Virus record (IMG/VR): IMGVR_UViG_3300021356_000058
Location: 1 to 38,381 of that record
Length of the DNA stretch: 38,381 nucleotides
Origin: a virus
Strand: one strand, 5' to 3'
In this document: positions 33,151 to 38,381 of the stretch, in pieces
Layout of the letters: each line of letters opens with the position of its first letter
Numbering within the stretch: the stretch's first letter is position 1
The notes under the pieces: model-generated
Database searches by the model: none
Seen by the model: only the letters and a program-made list of their open reading frames with translations
What the model was told of the DNA's origin: nothing
Made by a program: the position numbers and the translations under genes

Positions 33151-34243
33151 TCTGTTCCGGTACTACAAGCGCCTGGGGCACCAAGACGCGGCGATCGAAG
33201 AGCTGGAGGCGGCCATCCATGAGGCAGCGCCTGTACTGCTTACGCGTGATCAAGACTGGTACTCAACGTGGTCAGCAGCGGTTGAGGCGCCTGCCAGTTA
33301 CGACAACGACTGGAACGGCATCATGGGTGCCGCTGCAGTTGCTGGCGCTAAGTTCCCCGAGGTCGTTGCAGCGCAGTGGGCGCTTGAGTCAGGTTGGGGC
33401 AAGCACGTCTCAGGCCAACACAATTACTTCGGGCTCAAAGGTGGCGGCACATCCACCAAAACACGTGAGTTCTTGGATGGGCAATGGGTCACCATCACCG
33501 ACAGCTTCATCGATTTCCCGTCGCTGTCTGCCTGCGTCGAGTACCTCGTCTCACGCTGGTACAAGGACTACCGACAGCACAAAGGCGTAAACCGTGCTGA
33601 TGATCGCAACGAATGCGCCAAGCTGCTCGTGCGCGAGGGGTACGCGACCGATCCAAAATACGCCGAGAAGCTGATTGGCATCATGGATTCGCAGCTTGGC
33701 AAGCCCGGTGAGCGCATCCTTGACGTGCCTTATGAGTATCAACTCGACAACATGAGCGGCACTGGTTACCGCGAGTGTTTCAGCAGCTCCTGTGCAATGA
33801 TCGCTCGGTATCACGGTCAGGTTGACTCAGATGACGAGTACAACACTATCCGAGCACGGTTTGGTGACACCACTGACGCGCAGGCTCAGGTGAAAGCGCT
33901 CCGGTCGCTGGGCTTCGATGCACGGTTCCGCACCGATTGCTCAGCAGCAACACTCGAAGCCGAAATCAACGCCGGGCGCCCCGTTGCTGTTGGCTGGTTG
34001 CATCAAGGCCGCGTCACCGCGCCTACCGGTGGTGGGCATTGGACTTGCGTGATCGGCTACACCGAAGACACAATCGTGCATCATGACCCAAACGGCGAAG
34101 CTGATATGAAGAACGGCGGCTATATCAGCAACCACATCTCTCGCGGTGTTCGCGTTGAATACAGCCGCAAGAATTGGCTGCGACGTTGGGAGATCGATGG
34201 ACCTCGGACCGGTTGGGCTATTCTGGTGAAGCCTGAATTTTGA
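33128..34243 (+). CDS. bifunctional endolysin: glucosaminidase (GH73-type) plus C39-like peptidase
   Basis: A 371-aa protein from ATG 33128. A TTG at 33098 would add 10 residues but lies deeper in the upstream frame. Residues about 55-190 resemble the FlgJ/GH73 N-acetylmuramoylhydrolase/glucosaminidase fold, with AAQWALESGWGKHVSG containing candidate catalytic Glu87 and then GQHNYFGLKG. Residues about 195-345 resemble a C39-type papain-like peptidase: ECFSSSCAM with Cys217, GGHWTCVIGY with His304, and HHDPNGE with Asp320. Two cell-wall-cutting domains in one lysin target glycan strands and peptide bridges. The lysis block around it is consistent. Both catalytic sets are intact by eye. Confidence 0.85.
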   Translation: MTPIRLIDLFRYYKRLGHQDAAIEELEAAIHEAAPVLLTRDQDWYSTWSAAVEAPASYDNDWNGIMGAAAVAGAKFPEVVAAQWALESGWGKHVSGQHNYFGLKGGGTSTKTREFLDGQWVTITDSFIDFPSLSACVEYLVSRWYKDYRQHKGVNRADDRNECAKLLVREGYATDPKYAEKLIGIMDSQLGKPGERILDVPYEYQLDNMSGTGYRECFSSSCAMIARYHGQVDSDDEYNTIRARFGDTTDAQAQVKALRSLGFDARFRTDCSAATLEAEINAGRPVAVGWLHQGRVTAPTGGGHWTCVIGYTEDTIVHHDPNGEADMKNGGYISNHISRGVRVEYSRKNWLRRWEIDGPRTGWAILVKPEF

Positions 34244-34246
34244 ATT

Positions 34247-34762
34247 GTGATCATCAGCGATTGGCAGATCCGGCAGTATTGCGAGCAAGATGCAATGGTC
34301 GAACCATTCGACCTTGCGCTCATCAACCCGGCCAGTATTGATGTAAGACTCGGCAATCATTTGATGATCGAAGTTGCCGATCAACGTGAGCTGGTAGAGG
34401 TTGACATCAGCAAACGCACAGCAGAGCATCCATATTGGTTGCTGCCGAATGAATTTTGTTTAGCCGAAACAATCGAAACATTCAACCTGCCGCGATTCAT
34501 CGCCGCGCAGTTTGTGCTGAAATCAAGCCGCGCACGTGAAGGTTATGAGCACATGCTTGCTGGATTCTGCGATCCAGGTTGGCATGGAAGCAAGCTCACG
34601 CTTGAACTCAAAAATGCACGCAGATTTCACGACCTACCGCTTTACCCTGGCCTAAAGATTGGCCAGATGGTGTTTCATAGAATGTGCGCATCACCACTGC
34701 ACGACTACTCACAAACTGGCCGATACAACAAAGACGTTAAAGCCACGGCAAGCAAGGGTTAA
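34247..34762 (+). CDS. dcd: dCTP deaminase/dUTPase superfamily protein, Dcd-like
   Basis: A 171-aa protein from GTG 34247, only 3 nt after the lysin stop. The signature segments are INPASIDVRLGN (residues 26-37), KSSRAREGY (92-100), AGFCDPGWHGSKLTLELKN (105-123), and PGLKIGQMVFHRM (134-146), matching dCTP deaminases. Glu120 in TLELKN corresponds to the catalytic Glu of the family, and SSRA gives the conserved Ser/Arg. The enzyme converts dCTP to dUTP and so supports dTTP supply in nucleotide metabolism. A dUTPase-only activity is the main alternative. Confidence 0.88.
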   Translation: MIISDWQIRQYCEQDAMVEPFDLALINPASIDVRLGNHLMIEVADQRELVEVDISKRTAEHPYWLLPNEFCLAETIETFNLPRFIAAQFVLKSSRAREGYEHMLAGFCDPGWHGSKLTLELKNARRFHDLPLYPGLKIGQMVFHRMCASPLHDYSQTGRYNKDVKATASKG

Positions 34763-34843
34763 CACAAGGCTCCAGCGGCTACGGTGAGTGTGTCAGCTCG
34801 CACACATTCAGGTGGCTGAAGAATTGAGGCAATGCCGGCGAAG

Positions 34844-34859
34844 TTCCCTCTGCAGGGAA
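34844..34859 (+). promoter_or_regulatory. hairpin covering the HNH gene Shine-Dalgarno
   Basis: TTCCCT (34844-34849) and AGGGAA (34854-34859) form a perfect 6-bp stem with a CTGC loop. AGGGA is the only plausible Shine-Dalgarno for ATG 34869. The stem would therefore block translation from read-through transcripts that carry the full leader. Confidence 0.55.
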
Positions 34860-34868
34860 TCTTTGCCG

Positions 34869-35441
34869 ATGAGTCAGCTCACGCTAGTAAACGGCAGTTG
34901 GATGTGTGATCCAAACAAATGCCCAAGACGGGTGCCACAGCAAGAGGAATCGACGTATCGCGTCGAGAAACGCTATCTGAATATCGCAAAGATCATGTTT
35001 CTGAGTTCTGGCGCTAACGGTCAAGATCCCGATGATTTTGCGGAAAACTTTGCAGCCAGACTCGAAGAATTAACTGAAGAAATAATCGACTTTGACATCG
35101 AAGTCTATCCATTAGAGGGTGGGTTTATTGGTCATGCGATTGAAGGCTCCGAGCTAGTACCCAAGAAGACAAGCAAAAACAGATTCCGCAAGCACATATT
35201 CGAGGAATGGGACCACCGCTGCGCATACTGCGACAAGCCGGCAGATACACTCGATCATGTCATTCCAAAATCAAAGGGCGGCATGACAATAAAGTCGAAT
35301 TTGATTGCGGCTTGTCGGATTTGCAACGGGTCAAAATCAGACAAGCACTACAAAGAATGGTACAGAAATCAACCATTCTGGGATCAGGCTCGTGCAGATG
35401 CTATTGAATACTGGCTTGAAAACGGCACTCTCGATCAATAA
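34869..35441 (+). CDS. HNH homing endonuclease-like protein
   Basis: A 190-aa protein from ATG 34869. An in-frame GTG at 34788 is less likely since AGGGA precedes the ATG. Residues 1-110 are a less conserved head. The HNH domain is at 113-165: CAYC (C118, C121), LDHVIPKSKGG (D129, H130), NLIAACRICNGSKSDK (N144, C149, C152). This is the zinc-ribbon-type HNH found in free-standing phage endonucleases. Such genes are mobile or aid DNA cutting near terminase. It lies between the lysis/metabolism genes and a leftward gene cluster and overlaps the first of those by 7 nt on the opposite strand. A 106-nt leader with a hairpin precedes it. Confidence 0.85.
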   Translation: MSQLTLVNGSWMCDPNKCPRRVPQQEESTYRVEKRYLNIAKIMFLSSGANGQDPDDFAENFAARLEELTEEIIDFDIEVYPLEGGFIGHAIEGSELVPKKTSKNRFRKHIFEEWDHRCAYCDKPADTLDHVIPKSKGGMTIKSNLIAACRICNGSKSDKHYKEWYRNQPFWDQARADAIEYWLENGTLDQ

Positions 35442-35632
35442 TACTGCGCATAAACTTGCGCCTGCCATAGATCCGATGAATACCGGCAGATCGCCCCACC
35501 CCTGGAGCACGTCCGGTAGTACGGCTCTCCAGTGCGCTTGTCGTACAGCGTTTCGATGTACGCGCCATTGTCGCACTCGATTACTTCAGTCTGCCCAGAA
35601 TGCTGAGCATTGGTTTGCGAATCGTCCGCCAC
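35435..35632 (-). CDS. small hypothetical protein, last gene of leftward cluster
   Basis: About 65 aa from GTG at 35632, with AGAGGG 8 nt upstream on this strand; an alternative GTG at 35662 gives 75 aa. The body VIECDNGAYIETLYDKRTGEPYYRTCS is followed by RGGAICRYSSDLWQAQVYAQYY, Tyr-rich with two Cys. It overlaps the upstream gene by about 47 nt and the convergent HNH gene by 7 nt. No family is recognised. Confidence 0.5.
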   Translation of the reverse strand: MADDSQTNAQHSGQTEVIECDNGAYIETLYDKRTGEPYYRTCSRGGAICRYSSDLWQAQVYAQYY

Positions 35633-35891
35633 TCCGTCGTCCCTCTGGAAATCCAAGCCCACAACTCGATGTTACTGGCTGCCAGTGGATACACTGCCAG
35701 CAATAGGGTTTAGGGTTCGTCACAGCTCGCGCATCTGCGTATAATTGCTCAGCTTCCAAAATTGCAGCATCAGGAGCAGTCGCAGCAAGCTTCAGCTCCA
35801 CTGTTTCCTTGCGGGTTTTGATTGTCGCGAACCACGTAGCATCGCGATCGAAGATCACAAGACGACCTGCGTGGAAACGGTAGCTTGCCAT
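35586..35891 (-). CDS. small protein with C-terminal four-Cys module
   Basis: A 101-aa protein. The N-terminal part MASYRFHAGRLVIFDRDATW, then TIKTRKETVELKLA, is a small beta/alpha unit. The C-terminus contains CWQCIHW...CGLGFPEG...FANQCSAF, a pattern C-x2-C-x2-W-...C-x3-FP[ED]-...A-N-x-C. The same module ends the HTH protein encoded at 36411-36121. The four Cys could bind zinc. It is transcribed leftward, 9 nt after its upstream neighbour. Function unknown; DNA or RNA binding is possible. Confidence 0.6.
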   Translation of the reverse strand: MASYRFHAGRLVIFDRDATWFATIKTRKETVELKLAATAPDAAILEAEQLYADARAVTNPKPYCWQCIHWQPVTSSCGLGFPEGRRSGGRFANQCSAFWAD

Positions 35892-35900
35892 GTCTGAATG

Positions 35901-36104
35901 CTACCAGTGATTTACGAAGCCGCCTTGGCCGGATCGTGATGAAATCGACTGTTTAATCCTGGCAGCAGAATGCTCCGCATCGGATCTGGTGCGCTCAGGC
36001 TCGCCCCAGTACACAGTCCTGCCATCAAAATACCAAGGCTTAAAATAAGCAGTGATGCCGTAGGTCATCAACTGCGCTCCGGTGTTGCCGGGTTGCATTG
36101 TCAT
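35901..36104 (-). CDS. small hypothetical protein
   Basis: 67 aa from ATG 36104, with alternative in-frame ATGs at 36098 and 36068. The shorter start gives MTYGITAYFKPWYFDGRTVYWGEP, an aromatic, probably beta-rich segment. It continues as ERTRSDAEHSAARIKQSISS, a helix. No known family. It lies 16 nt after the HTH gene in the leftward cluster. Confidence 0.45.
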   Translation of the reverse strand: MTMQPGNTGAQLMTYGITAYFKPWYFDGRTVYWGEPERTRSDAEHSAARIKQSISSRSGQGGFVNHW

Positions 36105-36120
36105 ATAGCAGTTGCACGAA

Positions 36121-36411
36121 TCATAACCGATACAAGCTGCAGAAATTAGCAGCTCGCGGACCCTCTTCTATTGGGTCGGGAAATTCAAACAAGCAAGCGT
36201 TGTCTTTCCAGTTTTTGCACTTGAAGCACGATCGCCCAAGCCTGCGTTGAATCTCGGGATGCACATTTTTGTACACTTTGCCTGTTTTGATCTGGCCGAT
36301 ACTGGCACGTGACACTCCAAATCTCTGCGCGAGCTTGGCATCACTTTCCCCGCTGAGCAGTATTTCTGCAATTTGGTCATCGCTGAATCTGCCGACAAAT
36401 TTATTGCTCAT
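36121..36411 (-). CDS. HTH protein with C-terminal four-Cys module (putative regulator)
   Basis: A 96-aa protein. MSNKFVGRFSDDQIAEILL is followed by an HTH, AKLAQRFGVSRASIGQIKTG (residues 26-45), typical of DNA-binding domains of the HNH/AP2 or Cro type. The C-terminus SCFKCKNWKDNACLFEFPDP (62-81), then AANFCSLY, is the same Cys module as in the neighbouring 35891-35586 gene. The combination suggests a DNA-binding regulator with a zinc-stabilised tail. The start overlaps the preceding stop (ATGA), so it is co-translated. Confidence 0.6.
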   Translation of the reverse strand: MSNKFVGRFSDDQIAEILLSGESDAKLAQRFGVSRASIGQIKTGKVYKNVHPEIQRRLGRSCFKCKNWKDNACLFEFPDPIEEGPRAANFCSLYRL

Positions 36412-36701
36412 GCTGCGTGACCGTTCAGGGTTGATTGCGTTAGTTTAGGCAAATCGTCAATTGCGCATAGACGCATTTGCTCATGCTCGGACGGCTGCCG
36501 CGAGCCGTCCCATTGCACCAGAATGATTTTTCGCCGCGATCCCCTGGAGTTGACTCGAATGGTCGTAGCGGTCACCGTGCCATAACGCTGCTTGCTATGA
36601 CGATTGAATGCAGCTTGACCTTGCTTTGTTGACGCAATGTTTAGCTTGACCCTCGGCCGTTCTGCAACACGATCGCCTGGTTGAAATTTGAAGTCGGTCA
36701 T
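36408..36701 (-). CDS. small hypothetical protein
   Basis: 97 aa from ATG 36701, which overlaps the preceding stop by 4 nt (ATGA); an upstream ATG at 36767 would run into the preceding gene. MTDFKFQPGDRVAERPRVKLN is followed by KQRYGTVTATTIRVNSRGSR and IILVQWDGSRQPSEH, a small SH3/Tudor-like beta-barrel pattern (GDRV... YGTV... VQWDG). It resembles small DNA- or protein-binding barrels. Function unknown. Confidence 0.5.
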   Translation of the reverse strand: MTDFKFQPGDRVAERPRVKLNIASTKQGQAAFNRHSKQRYGTVTATTIRVNSRGSRRKIILVQWDGSRQPSEHEQMRLCAIDDLPKLTQSTLNGHAA

Positions 36702-37201
36702 GGTTGCGGTGTAGGCAGGGCGTAGTGGGGAAGCGACCAGCGGAGGCGACAGTCGCTCGGCTTGCATAAGCGCCAGCTAGGGACAAACCCGTTGCCTCCA
36801 CCATCTCCCATCCAACACTGCCCCTTAGCATCACACCATCCTTCGCGCTCCCAGAGCATCTCGCTTGCCGGCACCGGCCCGACAGCAGTGCGGCCCCAGC
36901 GGGCGCGATCAGCGGCAATGACAGCGCGGGCTTTGCGGGCCTCCATCTCCCAATCGTATTCAACGGCGCTCAGGGCCTCAGCCTCTGGGTGGATGGGCGG
37001 GAATGATGCAACTGCTTGGCTCAGAATAGCCAGCAGCTCCTCATCCGTCGGCCCCTCCGGCTCGGGCTGAGCAAGGTAGGCGCGGGCTTCGACTACATCT
37101 GGATGCGCAACTCGCTCACCAGTGCTGTGAATTGTGTAGCCAGTTTCAGCATCCAGCTCCCTGGCCAGTCGTTGGATCAGGTCGCGTGTGGTGTCAGTCA
37201 T
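36698..37201 (-). CDS. hypothetical early protein
   Basis: 167 aa from ATG 37201. TTRDLIQRLARELDAETGYT, then ARAYLAQPEPEGPTDEELLA, is a pattern I associate from memory with early proteins of picocyanobacterial phages. The C-terminus has EREGWCDAKGQCWMGDGGG and SWRLCKPSDCRLRW, a Trp/Cys-containing end. The start overlaps the stop of the membrane-protein gene by 8 nt. Unknown function. Confidence 0.5.
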   Translation of the reverse strand: MTDTTRDLIQRLARELDAETGYTIHSTGERVAHPDVVEARAYLAQPEPEGPTDEELLAILSQAVASFPPIHPEAEALSAVEYDWEMEARKARAVIAADRARWGRTAVGPVPASEMLWEREGWCDAKGQCWMGDGGGNGFVPSWRLCKPSDCRLRWSLPHYALPTPQP

Positions 37202-37379
37202 AAGAATTGCCATCCTTGAATGCTTGAACTGCCTCGTGAATAAGATCGGGCGTATTTTTCTTGATGCCCCATGCCGCCGCTGCAATCGAGGCAACAAGAG
37301 GCGCCACAAAAATCACAAAAGCCCGTCTGATGTGAACATTGCGGAAGATGCGTCGGTAAGGGCAGGGTTGTTTAGTCAT
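37194..37379 (-). CDS. small single-TM protein
   Basis: 61 aa: basic N-terminus (MTKQPCPYRRIFRNVHIRR), one hydrophobic helix (AFVIFVAPLVASIAAAAWG, residues 20-38), and a polar C-terminus. A small membrane protein in the leftward cluster; function not recognised. It overlaps its upstream neighbour by 4 nt and downstream by 8 nt. Confidence 0.5.
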   Translation of the reverse strand: MTKQPCPYRRIFRNVHIRRAFVIFVAPLVASIAAAAWGIKKNTPDLIHEAVQAFKDGNSYD

Positions 37380-37633
37380 GGTGTCTCCGTGATGGTGGTG
37401 GTGCCGCGCAGCTCGGCGGCGATGGCGAGGAGTTTGGATCGGATCTTGAGCTGACGGTTGAACTCTTCGGGGGTAGAGTCATCTGGAATCTGGTAAGCCA
37501 CCTCATCCGCAACAGCCTCCAGGGCGGCAGCGAGACACGGTTCAATCCAGTCATTATCAACCGGAACCAGCGACAGCGGCTGGCGTTCTATGAACGCGGA
37601 TAGGGCCTTCTGTGCGGGTGATTGGTCAGTCAT
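37376..37633 (-). CDS. hypothetical early protein
   Basis: 85 aa from ATG 37633, with GGAGG about 10 nt upstream on this strand. SLVPVDNDWIEPCLAAALEA is followed by a helical EEFNRQLKIRSKLLAIAAEL segment. No family recognised. Starts by 8-nt overlap with the preceding gene and is part of the coupled leftward cluster. Confidence 0.48.
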   Translation of the reverse strand: MTDQSPAQKALSAFIERQPLSLVPVDNDWIEPCLAAALEAVADEVAYQIPDDSTPEEFNRQLKIRSKLLAIAAELRGTTTITETP

Positions 37634-37988
37634 CAGGAAGCGCCTCCAGTGCGCGGCGGATGTTACTCACTCGCCGCTTTAAATCGCCGTGAATCACATA
37701 AGCACTGAGTTGATCAACGGCATGACCATCAATTTGCTCCAAGTCTTCAAGCGCCTGCTCCTTCAGGCTCGGCGGCTTCGGGCGGCGGGCGGAGCGAAGA
37801 TGGTGGGCACCGACAGATGGGCAGTTGTAATCCAACCACTTACAGCACGCCTCAAGCTCCTGATCTGCGCTCCATTGGGCGACTTCTAAAAGGATCGAAG
37901 GTACATCGGCGCCCATAGTCTCGATACGTGCTTGCCACTCATCCATTTTCCACTGCGGTGGGGTGATGGGGTGTTGTTGGTCAGTCAT
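37626..37988 (-). CDS. hypothetical early protein
   Basis: 120 aa. ADQELEACCKWLDYNCPSVG, then RSARRPKPPSLKEQALED and SNIRRALEALPDD, is a helical layout that I associate from memory with proteins of picocyanobacterial phages. Unknown function. It overlaps the upstream gene by 4 nt (ATGA). Confidence 0.5.
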   Translation of the reverse strand: MTDQQHPITPPQWKMDEWQARIETMGADVPSILLEVAQWSADQELEACCKWLDYNCPSVGAHHLRSARRPKPPSLKEQALEDLEQIDGHAVDQLSAYVIHGDLKRRVSNIRRALEALPDD

Positions 37989-38188
37989 GAGAGTGAAGGG
38001 TGTGGGATTTTGTCGTCGGTGTACGGCCAGTCTTGGGTTTCAAGAGTGCGCCATTCGCCGCCGTGTGAAGTATCTGCCCAGGTGTAATAGCCCTGCAGTG
38101 CGGGAACTTTGTTGCCATTGCCATCTGGCTTCATGACGAGGCGATAAGCAACAGGTAGTGATGGCCCGTAGATGGGTTGGCTGGTCAC
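37985..38188 (-). CDS. hypothetical early protein
   Basis: 67 aa from GTG 38188, with AGGAGG five bases upstream, the strongest Shine-Dalgarno in the leftward cluster. A TTG at 38206 is an alternative. VTSQPIYGPSLPVAYRLVMK, then GYYTWADTSHGGEWRTLETQDW, is aromatic and beta-like. It overlaps the repeat gene stop by GTGA. Function not recognised. Confidence 0.5.
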   Translation of the reverse strand: MTSQPIYGPSLPVAYRLVMKPDGNGNKVPALQGYYTWADTSHGGEWRTLETQDWPYTDDKIPHPSLS

Positions 38189-38381
38189 TTCGACCTCCTG
38201 CGACAATGCGGGCTGGGAGTGCCGTTGCCGTTGCCGTCGCCGTAGCCGTAGCCGTAGCCGTCGCCGTAGCCGTTGCCGTCGCCGTCGCCGTTGCCGTCGC
38301 CGTTGCCGTCGCCGTCGCCGTAGCCGTCGCCGTCGCCGTAGCCGTTGCCGTCGCCGTAGCCGCAGCCGCAGCGGTTGCCGT
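38185..38381 (-). CDS. partial gene encoding Gly-(Asn/Asp/Tyr) repeats
   Basis: A leftward reading frame with no stop from the right edge (38381) down to TGA at 38185. The repeats (38221-38376) encode GNGDGYG-type alternating Gly with Asn, Asp or Tyr; the end is NGTPSPHCRRRSK. The 5' part and start lie outside the window. It is coupled to the next gene by a 4-nt GTGA overlap, as the other cluster genes are coupled. That supports its being a real protein rather than a simple microsatellite. Confidence 0.6.
   Translation of the reverse strand, partial: GNRCGCGYGDGNGYGDGDGYGDGDGNGDGNGDGDGNGYGDGYGYGYGDGNGNGTPSPHCRRRSK
38221..38381. repeat. (GCCGTN)n hexamer repeat
   Basis: About 26 consecutive hexamers on the plus strand in which only the sixth base varies (T, C or A in the regular GCCGTN units, never G). 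The three hexamers nearest the edge deviate (GCCGCA, GCCGCA, GCGGTT). The repeat continues to the window end. On the minus strand this is a codon pair: GGC followed by AAC, GAC or TAC. Confidence 0.9.

Noticed and set aside
35442-35470. Bidirectional terminator between the convergent HNH gene and leftward cluster
   Set aside because: Only a weak GCGC...GCGC stem with no T-run is seen, and the genes overlap.
36467-36476. 10-bp match ATAGACGCAT to the left-end palindrome (60-69)
   Set aside because: It lies inside a coding region and lacks the palindrome partner. A 10-bp match is expected by chance at this scale.
38221-38381. Diversity-generating retroelement target repeat
   Set aside because: Variation is limited to one base of a hexamer, whereas adenine-specific mutagenesis would hit both adenines of AAC codons. 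No reverse transcriptase or template repeat is visible in the window.
38221-38381. CRISPR array
   Set aside because: A 6-bp simple repeat without spacers is not a CRISPR.

Overview
The window is a contiguous block of a tailed double-stranded DNA phage genome, almost certainly a long-tailed siphovirus. The order terS, terL, head-tail joining protein, portal, protease/capsid, tail completion, tail tube, G/GT chaperones, tape measure, tail tip, fibres, lysis is the lambda/HK97-type morphogenesis layout. From memory only, several families (the GTG-started membrane/coiled-coil protein, the small Cys-motif proteins, the leftward early proteins, the fibre repeats) resemble proteins of phages of marine or freshwater picocyanobacteria (Synechococcus/Cyanobium). 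The host is therefore inferred, not proven. No integrase, repressor, polymerase, tRNA or CRISPR array is visible, so lifestyle cannot be decided and the replication genes must lie outside the window.

Layout. 1-157: non-coding left end with small inverted repeats, where a packaging site would be expected. 158-7273: packaging and head (TerS, TerL, gpW-like protein, portal, and one polyprotein holding both the prohead protease and the major capsid protein). 7279-11217: small head, decoration, connector and fibre-like proteins. 11220-12784: tail completion and tail tube, ending in a clear intrinsic terminator. 12867-25066: chaperones with a programmed frameshift, a 1656-aa tape measure protein, and tail tip and minor tail proteins. 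25091-32441: receptor-binding and fibre proteins ending in a polyglycine-rich protein. 32505-34243: lysis block. 34247-35441: a dCTP-deaminase-like enzyme and an HNH endonuclease. 35435-38381: a tightly overlapping leftward cluster of about eleven small genes of unknown function, whose most upstream visible member is a (GCCGTN)n hexamer repeat encoding Gly-Asn/Asp/Tyr and running off the right edge.

The rightward genes form one late virion-building and lysis programme. Most junctions are ATGA/TGATG overlaps, and the few real intergenic gaps carry TANNNT (-10-like) elements roughly 20-45 nt before the start codon. The leftward cluster looks like an early operon convergent with it.

The most noteworthy signals are: (1) a near-identical 65-bp in-frame cassette encoding LLTQSG-type repeats, found in non-homologous genes (8688-8752 and 11279-11343, with divergent copies at 8764 and 24215); (2) a second GGGAAA-type -1 slippery heptamer at the end of a 49-aa membrane-protein gene in the lysis block, feeding into a downstream frame with no conventional start at its head; (3) two mutually exclusive perfect RNA stems around the Shine-Dalgarno of the first lysis-block gene; (4) the Gly-X hexamer-repeat gene; (5) a shared C-terminal four-Cys module in two early proteins; and (6) a hairpin over the Shine-Dalgarno of the HNH gene.
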